A DNA stretch of 64,000 nucleotides from Notospermus geniculatus (GCA_002633025.1 NMRB01000057.1:124001-188000), one strand, 5' to 3'; shown: positions 40,501-49,610, counted from the stretch's first letter. Notes: a model not told the origin generated them from the sequence alone. Made by a program: numbers and translations.

Positions 40501-43500
40501 ATCTGTGTCTGAATCCTTGGTTGGTAAATTTTCAATCGACTAATCCACTGCTAGCCTCCTAACACCTCACATAAACCTCATCTCAAACATATCCATTCAT
40601 CGAAATCATCTCCTGGCTTGGTAGAAAATCCAATGATGAACAGTACAGAGATGAACTGTAATGAACAGTTCATGAATGACTCTCTGATGTCGGAGGGTTG
40701 TTCTTTATATTCAGGAGTTGGCAACCTTGTACATATTTTGCTGTAAATAACTGCTTTTACTTGGCTTTTAAGAGATTTTTTCACATTGACAGACTTCCAC
40801 ATTGTCTTAGTACATTAAGGTGCTTTATGTGCCTATTTAAATGGCAGAAATCATTCACCATGTGTTGTAACTCCCAAAGTGAAGCACTACTTCATCAGTG
40901 ACATGAAAAGCTTGCTTTAAGGTGCTACCAGTGAGAGTGGCCTGGCTGTGTGAACGTATTAGCACTTAGATCATGGTGATAATCCAGTGTCATCTGTTTT
41001 CACGACTTGGCATTTCGCTTACTTGTCTGTGGAGAGCCACCCTTACTTCAAGGTAGCTTGCTGTAGCCTTGCTAGATGTGAGAGATGCAGCATTTACACT
41101 TACCTTGAGTGGTATTTGACTTAGTGATTGCAAGTGTGATATGACATCCACATGAGAGTTTTCTCCTGCAAATTGGCTTTCAATGGGCAACTCTTCCTTA
41201 GACAATTGTGGACAGTTGTTTTTGGCATTGGTCTTAGCTTGAGTCATTCGGAAACCATATTAATGAATTACCCATTGAGAGCCAACTTGTGGATGAAGCA
41301 TTACCAACTTTCAGCGACATGATGACGTCACCCGCGGGACGCGCAGTCCCGTGACGTCGCATCTTTCTACAGCGTACATCTGCCCGCGAAATGCACGGTA
41401 CAACGGGATAAATGGCTCACTGCGCCAAACTAACTCACAAACTCCAAAATGTCCCCCTCTAATTTTAAAATTGACATTCTGACGAACATTTTGACACCAA
41501 GAATACTGTATTTCAACAGACTTCACTCACTTCCATTTTCGAGTCGAAGTTGAGACATCGAGATCACGCCATTTTCAATGGTAAAACCCATTTAAACGGC
41601 ATGATTTTGATGTCTCAACTTCAACTCGAAAATGGAAGTGAGTGAAGTCTGTTGAAATACAGTATTCTTGATGTCAAAATGTTCGTCAGAATGTCAATTT
41701 TAAAATTAGAGGGGGGCATTTTGGAGTTTGTGCGTAATTTCGACGCAGTGATCAATTTATCCCGTTGTACCGTGCATTTTGCAGGCAGATGTACACTGTA
41801 GAAAGTCGCGACGTCACAGGACTGCGCGTCCCGCGGGTGACGTCATCATGTCGCTGAAAGTTGGTAATGACTCCCATGTAGTGGACCGGGCCTAAGTCAC
41901 ACCCTTGATGATGCATCACCTTGCACTCCACGTAGTGCTGATTGCTTCATGAGGATTCTATCTTGCTGCAACTGGATGGTGGTGCCCTCTCATCTTGATA
42001 ATGTGCTGTAGATAGGTCCTTATTAGAGGAGGAACAGAGTCCATTATAAGGAAGGCTTCTTGAGTCCTTTAAACCTCAATCATCAATTGATGTGCAGCTA
42101 AATTTCTTCAGGCATTTCAGACAATGGAGTCAGACCTAACAACTTGTCATTAAATGATTTCTAACGCTAGTTCAGAGCATTTGAATGCATTTTAAAACCA
42201 CTTTGAGTTGCAAATTGAAAAGCAGTCTTACTGATGGTGATGAATTGAAGAGAACCTGTGGGGTGACATCTACTTGTTCTTGTCGTTGCAGATATTTGAG
42301 GGAGACAACCCAGACGTCAAGTACACATTCCGTGTTAAGAGCAGAGAAAAGGTCCTTGAGTTCAGTGCCAGGTTGGTACTATTATTCAGTTCTCTCCTTG
42401 TTCTCTGTGATGGAAGTCTTTTAAGGCAAATAAGCCTTGTATGAGTCTATGTTGGCCTACTTGGAAAATTTGGATGTGGAACAAAGTCAAAGCTCTGTCG
42501 TATGACTAGTGTGAAGTGGTCAACTGGTAAAGGTTGCAATGATTTGAGTACCGTAGTCCATTTGTAACCTCGGAGTCAGGGGAGATCATCCCTCACTACA
42601 AGTGTACCAAAGTGGTATGCTGTATGCTACTGGATACCTGAATAGGTGGTTAAAATCTGGCCAGTCTGGGCACTTGTTCTGAGGGGTGAGATCAGCCAGT
42701 TGTCATGCGAGGTTCATCAGTCACACTCAAATCACGGTTGTTATCTTTCTAGTGGTCTGGAAGAGAAGGATGAGTGGCAGGCCAAACTCTGGAATGTTGT
42801 ACAAGATTTCTACAAGAAGAAAAGTTCTCTGAAGCCTGATGATCGATTGTACGACACTGGGGTAAGTTGCTATGGCGGTCTTCTTCGACTTGACTCATCC
42901 CTTGTGGGTGACGATTCCAAGATGTCCTTGTAGCAGTCTTGGAGTTTGGCAGTCTTGAAGGCCTTCATACACTGATTGACAAAAGTCAAAAGTGATCACT
43001 ACAATAGTCCATTCAACAGCCTTGATGTAGCTATGTCGAAGTGTCTCGATTTCTGTGGCCTGGTGTTGAACAGACGATTTAGTGATAGGTTTTACCCGTC
43101 ACCATGCAGTGTATATTGGCCTTTGGAGTTCTGAGTTACTTTAGGGCATACCTGTTGTACACGACATCCTGAGGTAATCAGTGGTACTTGGCAGTTAATC
43201 CCTACGTCATTTCGGGAGTGATGTTATAGGGAGCAAGCACTGACAGCACTGATTACCTCAGGATGTGTACAAGATAACTTTTGGAGATCAATTTGTGTGA
43301 GCAGGGGGAAACCGTTGCCGATGTTGGACATTTTTCATTTGAAGTAATAAGCAAGTTTTTTCCTTTCAACAGAATGAATTGGAGGTACTGTCACTTTCTG
43401 TTGTTTGAATTTTACCGGTAATCTGAAATAACCATCAGGTGTGAAATCGGTGTGGGTTTTGGAATTTTTTGTGATGTGACTGGAATGGAATTGTGGCTCA

Positions 43501-46500
43501 GGACTTCTTGTTGTGGCTAATAACGATACCAGGCTTCTGTAGTGTGTTCGTCTGGTGTTGTGTGTTTTTTTCTGGTGTGGTTGGAGATACATAACCATTG
43601 AAAATGTTTGGTCATGGCCCATTAGATGTTCAACATATCTTGGTGTTTGTGTAGTTTGAAAGCTTCTGCAACCATTCAGAGTTTGGTAAAATGGGGGTGC
43701 CTTATGGTTCTCGGAAGTTGAGGTTAAGGTTTTGTGGGTATGTAGGGAAAACTGATCTGTCTTTGATGACTTGAAGTATCTCTCTGTCCAGAAATCGTAG
43801 ATGTGCAAATACTTGAGTGCACTCTCCATTGGCAGACAGCTCTGTATTGAAGATATCAAAGTTTAGTCCCAAACTGGTCACTTCTATTAGACCTCTGTAA
43901 TCAGGACACTCTCAGTTAAAGACAGCACCGATCAGTGTCAAATATGCCCTTAATAGAAAAGTTCCATCTGACACACGTCTGCTTTATTGATCCAATGTTT
44001 ATTTTCTAGATGAGTGAAGACAAGATCGGCATGGAGGCTCCAAACTGGGTCAGAGACAACTCGGCTTCGATGTGTATGGTATGCTCCGTTGAATTTAAAA
44101 CGTTTCGCCGACGACATCACTGCAGAGCGTGTGGAGTCGTAAGTACTACTCCTTAGAAGGGATGAAAGGGGCTGTTTCACTTTGAATTCAAGATTGCGAT
44201 TTGTGATCTGTGGGAAAACTGAAAGAGCTATGATCTTGCAATTTGGAGGGATAATTCTGTGTTTCAGACCAATTTAAATGGTACAACAATCAATAACATT
44301 TGAAGTAATTTTTTAAGACAAAAGGATTTAAAACTCTTCGTATACAAAGAAATAATTAATTGTTTTACATGATATTTGGCATATGGATTTGGGTGGCACT
44401 CATTTTTATGGTAAGATAAAAGAAACAAGAGAAAAATGTCACGAAATGTTGATATTCTGTTTTTGAAATGCAAGAAACTTACCATGTAGTTCTTCTGGAA
44501 AGGACTGGCCTATTGATCCTTCTGGGGTGTAAGGTAGGCCTACAATGTTCCAGCATTCATGGCAAAGAATTGCTGTCTTTGTTGTCACAGCTATTGTATG
44601 AACAGTCTTACATCAGGCCAGCACCACAACTCCATAGGCATTGAGAATTAGAGTTACATAACTTGCCTTTCCTTGCAGAGCAGTAACGGCAGGTTGATGA
44701 CCATTCAAAAGAATGTTTTGTTAGAAAGATTACCTCATTGAATCAGTTTGTAGTGCTTCCTATGCAAAAAACACCACCCCGTTCAGATGAATGGTTGAAC
44801 CCAAGTTGCCACAAAAGTCATCCAGCCCTGTTATGTCACTGTTATGACTGTATTGACAATGGCAGTCAACAATAGGCCTAAGGGTCTTCAGAGTGTTCAT
44901 GTTCTTCCAAATGAGTGATATCAAACTACTTTTGTGACTTTTTTGGTACTTTCATTGAATACAACTGGATTATTTTGCAGGTAGGTGACACATGGCTCAT
45001 TCGCGAACCTATAATCCAAGTTTTTTTAGAAATATTTTGGTTCTAATATGAAACTTCAAGGCCTCAAACACCCATTGTCTTAAAAAAATACTTCAAATGT
45101 TATTGATTGTTGTACCATTGAAATTGGTCTGAAACACAGAATCATCCCTCCAAATTGCAAGATCATAGCTCTTTCAGTTTTCCCACGGATCACAAATCGC
45201 AATCTTGAATTCAAAGTGAAACAGCCCCTTTCACCAAAATCGCAGTTGTAGGGTCCCAAAGTCTGGCCTTGCTGGAGCCCAGCTTCTCCATTTGGTGATG
45301 GCCAGCATTGCTGCCACAGTATACTGTTGATATCTTCGAGTCCTGACACTGAGTGCTTTTGGTGATGATGTTGGTGGAGCTAGATCCCAGTGGTAAAATC
45401 AGGTCTCTGTGACCCTACAACTATGATTTTGGTGCAAGTTAGGGACAAATACATATATTGATTGATTCCCGCAGTGTGTTTGTATAAGGGAGGCTGTCAT
45501 TGTCTGTTCTGTTGGAGAATCTGTTCTATTTTTTTGGTTCATTCTTCATCAATAAATCCAACTCTATAATCTTTTTCCAGCTTGTGTGTAATAAGTGTTC
45601 AGAATACCGCACAAAGTTGCAATTTGATGACAAGATACATCGGGTGTGTAAACGGTGCCATGACATCATCATTGCTAAGGGTGTGGTCTACTCTGGAGGC
45701 GAAGGTGTCGAAATATGTCCCGGTGGTATGTCACAGAAGAACAAGCCAAGAATACTCCAGGTAGGGACTAAAATCTTCGTCGCTGGCGAGGGTACCAGTA
45801 TGTTATTACCTCAGATTTCGTGCTGGCCGTCTCGTTGCTGCGCTAATCTGTTGAATTGAAAATTGCCTTTATAGGCCAATGGATTTCTGGCACAAAAGGT
45901 GTGACATGTTGTGAAGTTCACCCTTTCTTCAGCTGAGTGTTTATCTTGCAGAAAAAAGCAGATGATCCGTCGGTGATGTCCGGGAGTCTAAAAGTCAGCA
46001 CTGACGGTGGGAAGACCTGGACCAAGCGGTGGTTCGCCGTCCATACAGACTTTGTTCTCTACTCATTTAAAGCAAAACGGGTAAGTATATAGACCATAAC
46101 TTTAAGGTGTCTACCCATGGGGGAGTTTTCTTGCACATGTTGGCTTTCTATGGGCAACTCAACTATGATCAGTCGTTTCTGTCGTTGGGCTCTCTATGGG
46201 CAACTCAAATTATCAGTCGTTTGTGTCATTGCCTCAGCCGTAAGGAAACAAACAATGGTGAAAATTGCCCATTGTGAACTACCTTCTGCAAGAAAACTCC
46301 TGTGGATGAGGCACCTTTAGACTGCTTTGACTTTAGTTGCATCATAAGAATACATTTGGTTGAATGTAGATAAAGTTTCTGGACTTGTTGATGGATGATA
46401 GAGCTTGCTTTGGTGAATTACAAGAAAGACCAGCTGTTTGATGGTAATCATTACTTTCAGGATGTTGCTGCTACCAATTCCACGCCACTGCCAGGTTATA

Positions 46501-47554
46501 GGGTGCAGGACGTTGATGAAGCTGACAATATTCAAGTGCCGTGCGTTTTCAAACTCTGCCATGTCCATCAAACGTACTTCTACCAAGCACCAACGGAACC
46601 TGCCAAAATCAGGTGAGATCATTTAGTGAAAGTTATTGAGCACTGTCAAATACATGTATTCTTGAAGCAACTTTATGAATTTTTGGCGAACTTTGTGGGC
46701 CCACAAAATTGTTAGCTAAATGACTTCCTTATGGCTGAGACAGTTGGACTTCCTGAGCGACATCAAGTTTGAAATGGTATTTGACCATTATTTTCGCAGG
46801 GACTGGGCCCGCACTGTGCTCTGCATTATGCAGGTCTTCAAGCCCTGGTGGAGATTACTCATGGTTCAGGCCCGCGTTACATTCAGCGTGTGTGGGCCTA
46901 CAGGTGTAGGGTTCACAGTTGAGACCTTGTAAAGCTTCAACAATCATTGAAAGTCCAATTGTTGATTATGGCCAACATCAGCTCTAGCTATCATATCAGT
47001 TGCCCTTCTTATCTTCCCCTGTTCATCCTTTCTATTCTAGGTGGACGTACACTCTTTCCAAACTTGCACGAAATGACCTACCAAACATTGAATATATCTC
47101 AAATGTCTGAATTCGCAAACTTTCCACTGAGCATCTGGAAGAATGTTAAGTTTGCCAGCCATCAGCAGAACAGGTTCTGCTTGTCACATATTGACATTTG
47201 GCTTTGTCCTGGGATTTCACATTCTTTTTGAGGTGCTGGTGGTTCTGGGCATGCGATATCTTCCGTTTAGAATGAACTGAATTGGGTTGGCAGGTGTACA
47301 CAATTTAGGAGGCATTGAATCGGGTTGGCATATCTTCTGTTTAGCAGGAGGTGAATCTGGGTTGGCATGTGCATAGGAAGTCAGCATGGCATGAATTTGA
47401 AATGCATGAGAAGTGAGGTTTGCTTTGTTTTCTTTCTAGGTGGATGGATATTTTGAGTCGAGTGGTGAAGGCGGAGATCCCAACGATATACCAACCTAAT
47501 CCGTCAGAGCCAGAAGACGGCGATCCTTCAAATGATGGTGCACCTGCTGATTGA
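7397..47554 (+). CDS. FGD: FGD-family RhoGEF (DH-PH-FYVE-PH), probable Cdc42 exchange factor, multi-exon gene
   Basis: Coding exons: first exon (7397-7547, or the alternatives at 4102 and 9156), then 20205-20378, 21017-21226, 22570-23276, 23658-23774, 24321-24469, 25012-25256, 26841-26891, 26995-27053, 39494-39643, 39913-40008, 42292-42371, 42753-42861, 44010-44138, 45581-45760, 45952-46080, 46461-46612, 47440-47554. Each junction has AG acceptor and GT donor with matching phase. With the 7,397 start the sum is 3,003 nt (1,000 residues), close to FGD1 (~960). Approximate domains: acidic region 180-415, DH 428-620, PH1 630-765, FYVE 775-838, PH2 880-975. FGD proteins load GTP on Cdc42 and bind phosphoinositides to control actin. 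Which vertebrate FGD1-4 is orthologous cannot be decided here. The DH exons appear a second time at 34,857-39,068. Confidence 0.9.
8048..8320. mobile_element. MITE with 13-bp perfect terminal inverted repeats
   Basis: CAGTGTTCTCCAC at 8048-8060 is the exact reverse complement of the end (8308-8320). The interior has three tandem copies of a 'cggcccgcccctcttaaaa'-like unit (8075-8150). CAGTG termini suggest the hAT group, but no clean 8-bp duplication is visible. The flanks share only 'ttgtc'. A small open frame at 8188-8457 lies partly within the element and is not a gene. Confidence 0.65.
9156..9339 (+). CDS. FGD: Candidate alternative first exon of the FGD gene
   Basis: ATG at 9156 (context caaaaATGCC) opens 61 codons plus one base to a strong donor (CATGATG/GTAAGA). 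The peptide starts MPWSRSGKAWISGHPRYRS and ends NPQQRTGNHD. It ends in phase 1 like the candidates at 4102 and 7397 and would give 1,011 residues. No domain was recognised. The open frame extends upstream only to a stop at 9123-9125. RNA data could equally show it is non-coding. Confidence 0.35.
9340..12750. other. Intronic DNA, no gene recognised
   Basis: No exon with recognisable content. A 23-base acceptor-donor pair at 11,516-11,538 is too short and out of phase to claim. A single N at 10,663 may mark a join. The palindrome 'acatgta' and short hairpins occur, but I see no full element. Confidence 0.5.
12751..13061. mobile_element. MITE with CAGGGT(T/C)TCCGCCAG termini, 311 bp
   Basis: The start 'cagggtttccgccagga' is mirrored by the end 'tctggcggagaccctg'. 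The direct repeat ATAAC flanks it (12,746-12,750 and 13,062-13,066). The interior is AT-rich and palindromic (A-runs and T-runs at 12,808-12,860) and includes 'gggtactatat' repeats. There is no coding capacity. The superfamily is uncertain (hAT-like termini). Confidence 0.65.
13244..20204. other. Long FGD intron upstream of the N-terminal exons
   Basis: About 7 kb without a recognisable exon, and nearly all present again in copy B (27,536 onwards). It includes a partial copy of a dispersed repeat (14,237-14,280, 'attgagtgccaactcatgag'). Small open frames are conserved between the copies only because the DNA is duplicated. They lack splice sites and domain content that I can recognise. Confidence 0.6.
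20205..21226 (+). CDS. FGD: FGD N-terminal exons 2 and 3 (Ser/Pro/Lys-rich linker)
   Basis: Exon 20205-20378 (174 nt) and exon 21017-21226 (210 nt), both phase 1 in and phase 1 out. The two exons share a motif: exon 2 has KPRQSYTTDDVDEIK and exon 3 has KRRSYTTDDIGVVSG, so one may be an internal duplicate of the other. The sequence is polar, basic and probably disordered. These exons are absent from copy B, where a single N at 34,856 replaces them. Confidence 0.75.
20491..20619. mobile_element. 129-bp inverted-repeat element in FGD intron
   Basis: Left arm 'gggccgaccaccaagaaact' and right arm ending 'gtttcttggcagtcggccc' are reverse complements over about 48 bases with few mismatches. It is a foldback MITE type and has no ORF. 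Confidence 0.65.
20724..20960 (-). repeat. Cluster of three tRNA-like units, the middle one tRNA-Pro-derived
   Basis: On the minus strand the middle unit (about 20,825-20,897) reads TGGTCTAGTGGCATGATTCT, then an anticodon loop CTTAGGG (anticodon AGG) and a T-arm CTGGGTTCAACTTCCAG, closely matching eukaryotic tRNA-Pro. The acceptor ends do not pair, so it is a pseudogene. Neighbouring units at 20,724-20,800 and 20,895-20,960 also carry A-box-like (tggcatagtgc; tggcgctctgg) and B-box-like (gggttcaattgcc; gagttcgatctcc) strings. This is likely a composite tRNA-derived SINE. Confidence 0.6.
22224..22495. mobile_element. MITE with imperfect ~34-bp terminal inverted repeats
   Basis: The start 'aagcgggctgcacctgagtg' with 'ttttgcctccaa' is mirrored at the end ('tggaggcagaattgcactca', then 'tgtgcgacaggctt'). 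It is found only in copy A because copy B is deleted here. No ORF. Confidence 0.55.
22570..23276 (+). CDS. FGD: FGD acidic exon 4 (disordered linker), copy A
   Basis: A 707-nt exon: acceptor TTTACAG/CACC, donor GATGCAG/GTAGAG, phase 1 in and phase 0 out. It encodes ~235 residues: a basic start (PPKPWVHHFAKRTNRDRTPE), a Lys/Ser-rich part, then a strongly acidic part with runs such as DVDDDETDDG, PTDDDDEIV and FDSDSDSDTSD. Such linkers precede the DH domain in several FGD proteins, but the sequence itself is not conserved. The open frame runs on into the intron to 23,327, which is not coding. Confidence 0.85.
23658..27053 (+). CDS. FGD: FGD DH (RhoGEF) domain exons, copy A
   Basis: Five exons: 23658-23774, 24321-24469, 25012-25256, 26841-26891, 26995-27053, with phases 0, 0/2, 2/1, 1/1 and 1/0. 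They encode a complete DH domain. CR1 is HELLITERAYVKKLKLID, the middle is GDILCTFAPFLKMYSEYVKN, and CR3 is LQHHMLEPIQRVPRYELLLK, followed by DYLKLL and the last helix NVVTTAASHSNEAMKKI. The PIQR-PRY-LLL signature is diagnostic of Dbl-family exchange factors, and the flanking residues are FGD-like. The exon 24321 start was chosen at TTTTCAG/ACATTCCAG, so that TFQFKI follows LIDQ. Confidence 0.92.
27443..27535. other. 93-bp junction between duplicated copies, starting with a single N
   Basis: This short stretch matches neither copy at its boundary. It begins with N at 27,443 and contains the small palindrome 'cgacaccttataacggtgtcg'. Its position exactly between the copies suggests an assembly join. 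Confidence 0.7.
30432..30823. mobile_element. TTAA-flanked MITE (piggyBac-like), 392 bp, present only in copy B
   Basis: Termini AGCCTCACAGTATTGAATT and (complemented) AGCCGCACTGTATTGAATT match at 17 of 19 positions. TTAA borders both sides (30,428-30,431 and 30,824-30,827). Copy A at the equivalent site (near 16,107) has a single TTAA, so the empty site is seen directly. TTAA duplication is the hallmark of piggyBac-type transposition. A second nested palindrome (about 30,632-30,780, 'taaagctgcgttta' ... 'taaacgtagcttta') lies inside. Confidence 0.85.
34857..35552 (+). CDS. FGD: FGD acidic exon, copy B (5' truncated at an N)
   Basis: The sequence starts at WVHHFAKRTNRDR directly after the N, so the acceptor and first 14 bases are missing. 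The rest equals the copy A exon apart from silent changes and one extra His codon (DKHHKT versus DKHKT). The donor GATGCAG/GTAGAG is retained. In isolation this exon cannot be spliced in. Confidence 0.8.
35950..39068 (+). CDS. FGD: FGD DH-domain exons, copy B
   Basis: Exons 35950-36066, 36717-36865, 37043-37287, 38856-38906 and 39010-39068 have the same lengths, splice sites and phases as copy A. The substitutions I compared are silent (for example GTG/GTA, GAT/GAC, TCA/TCG). They are directly followed by the unique PH1 exon at 39,494, which makes copy B the one physically adjoining the rest of the gene. In a haplotype reading, these exons and those of copy A are alleles of the same five exons. 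Confidence 0.9.
39494..42861 (+). CDS. FGD: FGD first PH domain exons
   Basis: Exons 39494-39643, 39913-40008, 42292-42371 and 42753-42861. The peptide runs LVSPTRELVKEGKVMKVSRR, RHLFLFNDLLLVCC, then YTFRVKSREKVLEFSAS and a final helix EEKDEWQAKLWNVVQDFY. 'SPTRELVKEG' and the 'FLFNDLLLVC' strand are typical of the PH domain that follows DH in FGD proteins and supports exchange activity and membrane contact. The final helix has the Trp expected in PH domains. The introns hold the 571-bp palindrome (41,299-41,869). Confidence 0.9.
41148..41299. repeat. Member of dispersed 'GGCTCTCAATGGGCAACTC' repeat family
   Basis: The left part 'gcaaattggctttcaatggg' and the right part 'cccattgagagccaacttgt' are inverted, about 100 bp apart. 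Related copies or halves occur near 1,021, 14,237, 28,525, 46,102-46,317, 49,668, 55,219-55,345, 58,188, 59,761 and 60,091. The ends, where visible, are AAGGTG...CACCTT. Confidence 0.7.
41299..41869. mobile_element. 571-bp near-perfect palindrome (long-TIR foldback element)
   Basis: It starts CATTACCAACTTTCAGCGAC and ends with its reverse complement GTCGCTGAAAGTTGGTAATG. The arms are about 265 bp with few mismatches around a ~40-bp spacer (near 41,565-41,605). It contains TGACGTCA-type palindromes near both tips and no ORF of note. It sits in an FGD intron, next to a copy of another repeat family. Confidence 0.85.
43165..43265. mobile_element. 101-bp palindromic MITE, second CATCCTGAG family member
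   Basis: It begins CATCCTGAGGTAATCAGTG and ends CACTGATTACCTCAGGATG, flanked by TGTACACGA and TGTACAAGA (one mismatch). The terminal nine bases are the same as in the element at 3225-3339. It lies in the FGD intron before the FYVE exons. Confidence 0.75.
44010..45760 (+). CDS. FGD: FGD FYVE zinc-finger exons
   Basis: Exons 44010-44138 (43 codons) and 45581-45760 (60 codons), both phase 0. All FYVE signatures are present: WVRD (the WxxD motif), CMVC, RRRHHCRACGV (the R+HHCRxCG motif that contacts phosphatidylinositol 3-phosphate), VCNKC, and RVCKRC. The spacing gives four CxxC-type pairs for two zinc ions. The intron splits the finger just after RACGV and contains a 158-bp inverted repeat pair. 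Confidence 0.95.
44163..45233. mobile_element. Element with 158-bp terminal inverted repeats in the FYVE intron
   Basis: 44,163-44,320 and 45,076-45,233 are reverse complements with few differences ('aggggctgtttcactttgaa' against its complement). The interior ~755 bp has no coding capacity. The right end abuts another small element at 45,232, so its true terminus may be disrupted. Confidence 0.75.
45232..45434. mobile_element. 203-bp MITE with CACCAAAATC termini
   Basis: It starts 'caccaaaatcgcagttgtag' and ends with the complement of 'caccaaaatcatagttgtag', giving about 25-bp terminal inverted repeats including 'gggtc'. It has no ORF and is inserted beside the right arm of the preceding element. 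Confidence 0.65.
45952..47554 (+). CDS. FGD: FGD C-terminal PH domain exons and stop
   Basis: Exons 45952-46080, 46461-46612 and 47440-47554, with phases 0, 0/2 and 2, and TGA at 47552-47554. The peptide contains MSGSLKVSTDGGKTWTKRWF (first PH strands), VLYSFKAKR, a linker LPGYRVQDVDEA, FKLCHVHQTYFYQAPTEPAK and the terminal helix RWMDILSRVVKAEI. This is the PH domain that ends FGD1-4 proteins. The tail (PSEPEDGDPSNDGAPAD) is acidic and low in complexity. Confidence 0.92.
46102..46317. repeat. Dispersed inverted-repeat family copy in FGD intron
   Basis: It begins 'ttaaggtgtctacccatggg', continues 'gagttttcttgcacatgttg', and ends in inverted form 'gcaagaaaactcctgtggat' then 'gaggcacctt'. This is one of the most complete copies of the family listed at 41,148-41,299. 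Confidence 0.65.
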
Positions 47555-49486
47555 AATGTTTCAATATCCTTATCGCAAAAGCTTTGAATGATAATCTCAG
47601 ATTTGTTGGACGATAGGGAGGTTCAGATAACGTTCCGAGTCTCGACTCCGACTCCAGAGGAGTCCTTTTTGAGAACTACGTCATATACAACTGGGTTTTC
47701 CAAAGCAATGGTGTTTACTCATTCACGAGAATGAATACATGTAGAACCCCACCTGGGTGGTAAATTTATCTCCGACTTGAAAAATCCGAATTTTAGCTGC
47801 ACGGAGTTGGAGTGGGAGTGGGAGTCGGATCAGATCTTAACCTTGTTACTATGGATACACGACACAAGGCCATAATGACTTGTTTTTGCGTTTGTGAGGG
47901 ATTGTGCAGTTGAGTCAATCTTGTTATGTGCTGTATAATGTTGCTAAATGGTGTCACTATAACTTCAGAAGCTGTACATTTCGCTGACGTATTGTATACT
48001 TGCCCTGTAGGTGCGATGTTTAGCTCACCTGTGAGCTATAGTCGTGACATGAATATCCAAACCACTGGCGTGACTATGTACCAAGATTGAAATATGTAGT
48101 TTAGGCCTATAGTTGTGGTATGTGCTCCTTGGACCTCTGAAACACACCCATCACCCCTGCAATGCATGCCTCAAACCTCTGATATTGCTGGTGTTCTGAA
48201 AACAGAGAGGAAGCCTATTTTTAAAGCAACTCAACATTGGATAAACAACAGAGCTCAGCTAAGTGCAAAGTGAGATTGAGTATTAATCCAGAGAGAAAAC
48301 TAAAAATGTTCAAAGGTGGGGAGATTTCTTCTCCCTGGCTACAGGTGCGTCAGTTAGTCTGTGGAGAGGGTTGGGCATTGTCAGAAACTTCCTTCAGGCC
48401 GTAGAGTGGATACCTAAGACGGTAGGCAGCCTGGTGAAATCGGCTTGATATAGGAGGAAACTTGCAATGATGAGTTCAGGTCTTTTAATTATATTTAACT
48501 CCTTTGGGGTGCATTGAAAATATAATAGAAAGGCCTTTCATCATTGGAAGTTTCAGCGAGGTTTGAGTAGGTGAAGTAACTCATTCAGTCATCATTCAAA
48601 GCTCCCTCCTGATATACATGTGTTGCTACACATGTATATCAATCATGACCCCAATGAGGAAACCAGGTGAGGGGTGGAATTGGATAGGGACTGGGACATG
48701 GAACTGTGTTAAAAACAATACAGATCCATGTGTATCTGTTGATACTCCCAATGCTTCTACCAAGCAGGTCCCAGCACAAGTTGCTTATAGCCGCGGAGTG
48801 CACAAAATGCATGGCGTTGGTAGCGTCGAGATGTTGGCTCCAAACACTTCTCACGTCTATTGGGTTTAGGGCGGACTCACGGATAAGTTTAATGGGACAG
48901 CCCCATGACAATGTCCAGTGCCTTAGACAAACTGCAGAAGAAACACTTCCTCACATTTGACATGCACAAAATTTGGTCATAATCAAGAGCCATTAGTTGC
49001 TCCACCGAGGTCAAATTTTTGGCACAATTTTTTCTACTACATATTTCTTTTGCTCATAATTAAAGTATACTTGTTGCAGAAATAGGGAAAAATCCCCCTC
49101 CCTTCCCAAGCTCTTCCTCTCTGATTTTTCTGAAGATGGGAATTTGACCTAGTGGTTAAGGCGTGCTGCCCCTTAGTGTTGGTGATTGATGCCAGATGCG
49201 AGGGTCCTTGGGTTCAAATCTGGTAGGAAGCGATGTCTTTCACCTTAGAAACCCGTTTCTATTTCATATTACCGGGTATCTGATTTTCAAGTTTTTATAT
49301 GCCTGCCTCCAGTAGGGTGCGTAGCATATTGGTCATTAGGTATTGTGTGGTGTCTGTTTGTCAGTCAGTCTCTCAAGGTGGCATGTTTTGCAACTATGAG
49401 GCCCGGTCACAAACTGTGGTATGCTTGGGGTATTTTACCATAACTGCACAGAATTCATTCAAACTAAGTAGGGTGGTTGGTTTCCT
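47555..49486. other. FGD 3' flank / probable 3' UTR and intergenic DNA
   Basis: No coding content recognised. 48,117-48,176 is a partial copy of the foldback arm at 4,838-5,108. About 49,145-49,235 contains 'tagtggttaaggcg' and 'gggttcaaatctgg', A-box- and B-box-like strings of a tRNA-derived SINE. I could not place a clear AATAAA signal for FGD. Confidence 0.55.
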
Positions 49487-49610
49487 GGGCTTATATTCAT
49501 AAAATCCTGCTAGCTTAGTTGTTGCTAGTTGTGTACTTTGGCCTGTGCAAACTGAACGCTTTAGCAAGTACCGGTAACTAAGCCTAGCAAGGTTTTATGA
49601 ATATGGGCCC
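49487..49610. mobile_element. 124-bp inverted-repeat MITE
   Basis: 'gggcttatattcataaaatc' at the left is mirrored by 'ggttttatgaatatgggccc' at the right, with 'ctagcttag/ctaagcctag' further in. No ORF. Confidence 0.65.

Noticed and set aside
43335-43859. 174-codon minus-strand open frame in an FGD intron
   Set aside because: No domain, no conserved pattern and no splice evidence. A single long frame of this size is possible by chance in 64 kb.
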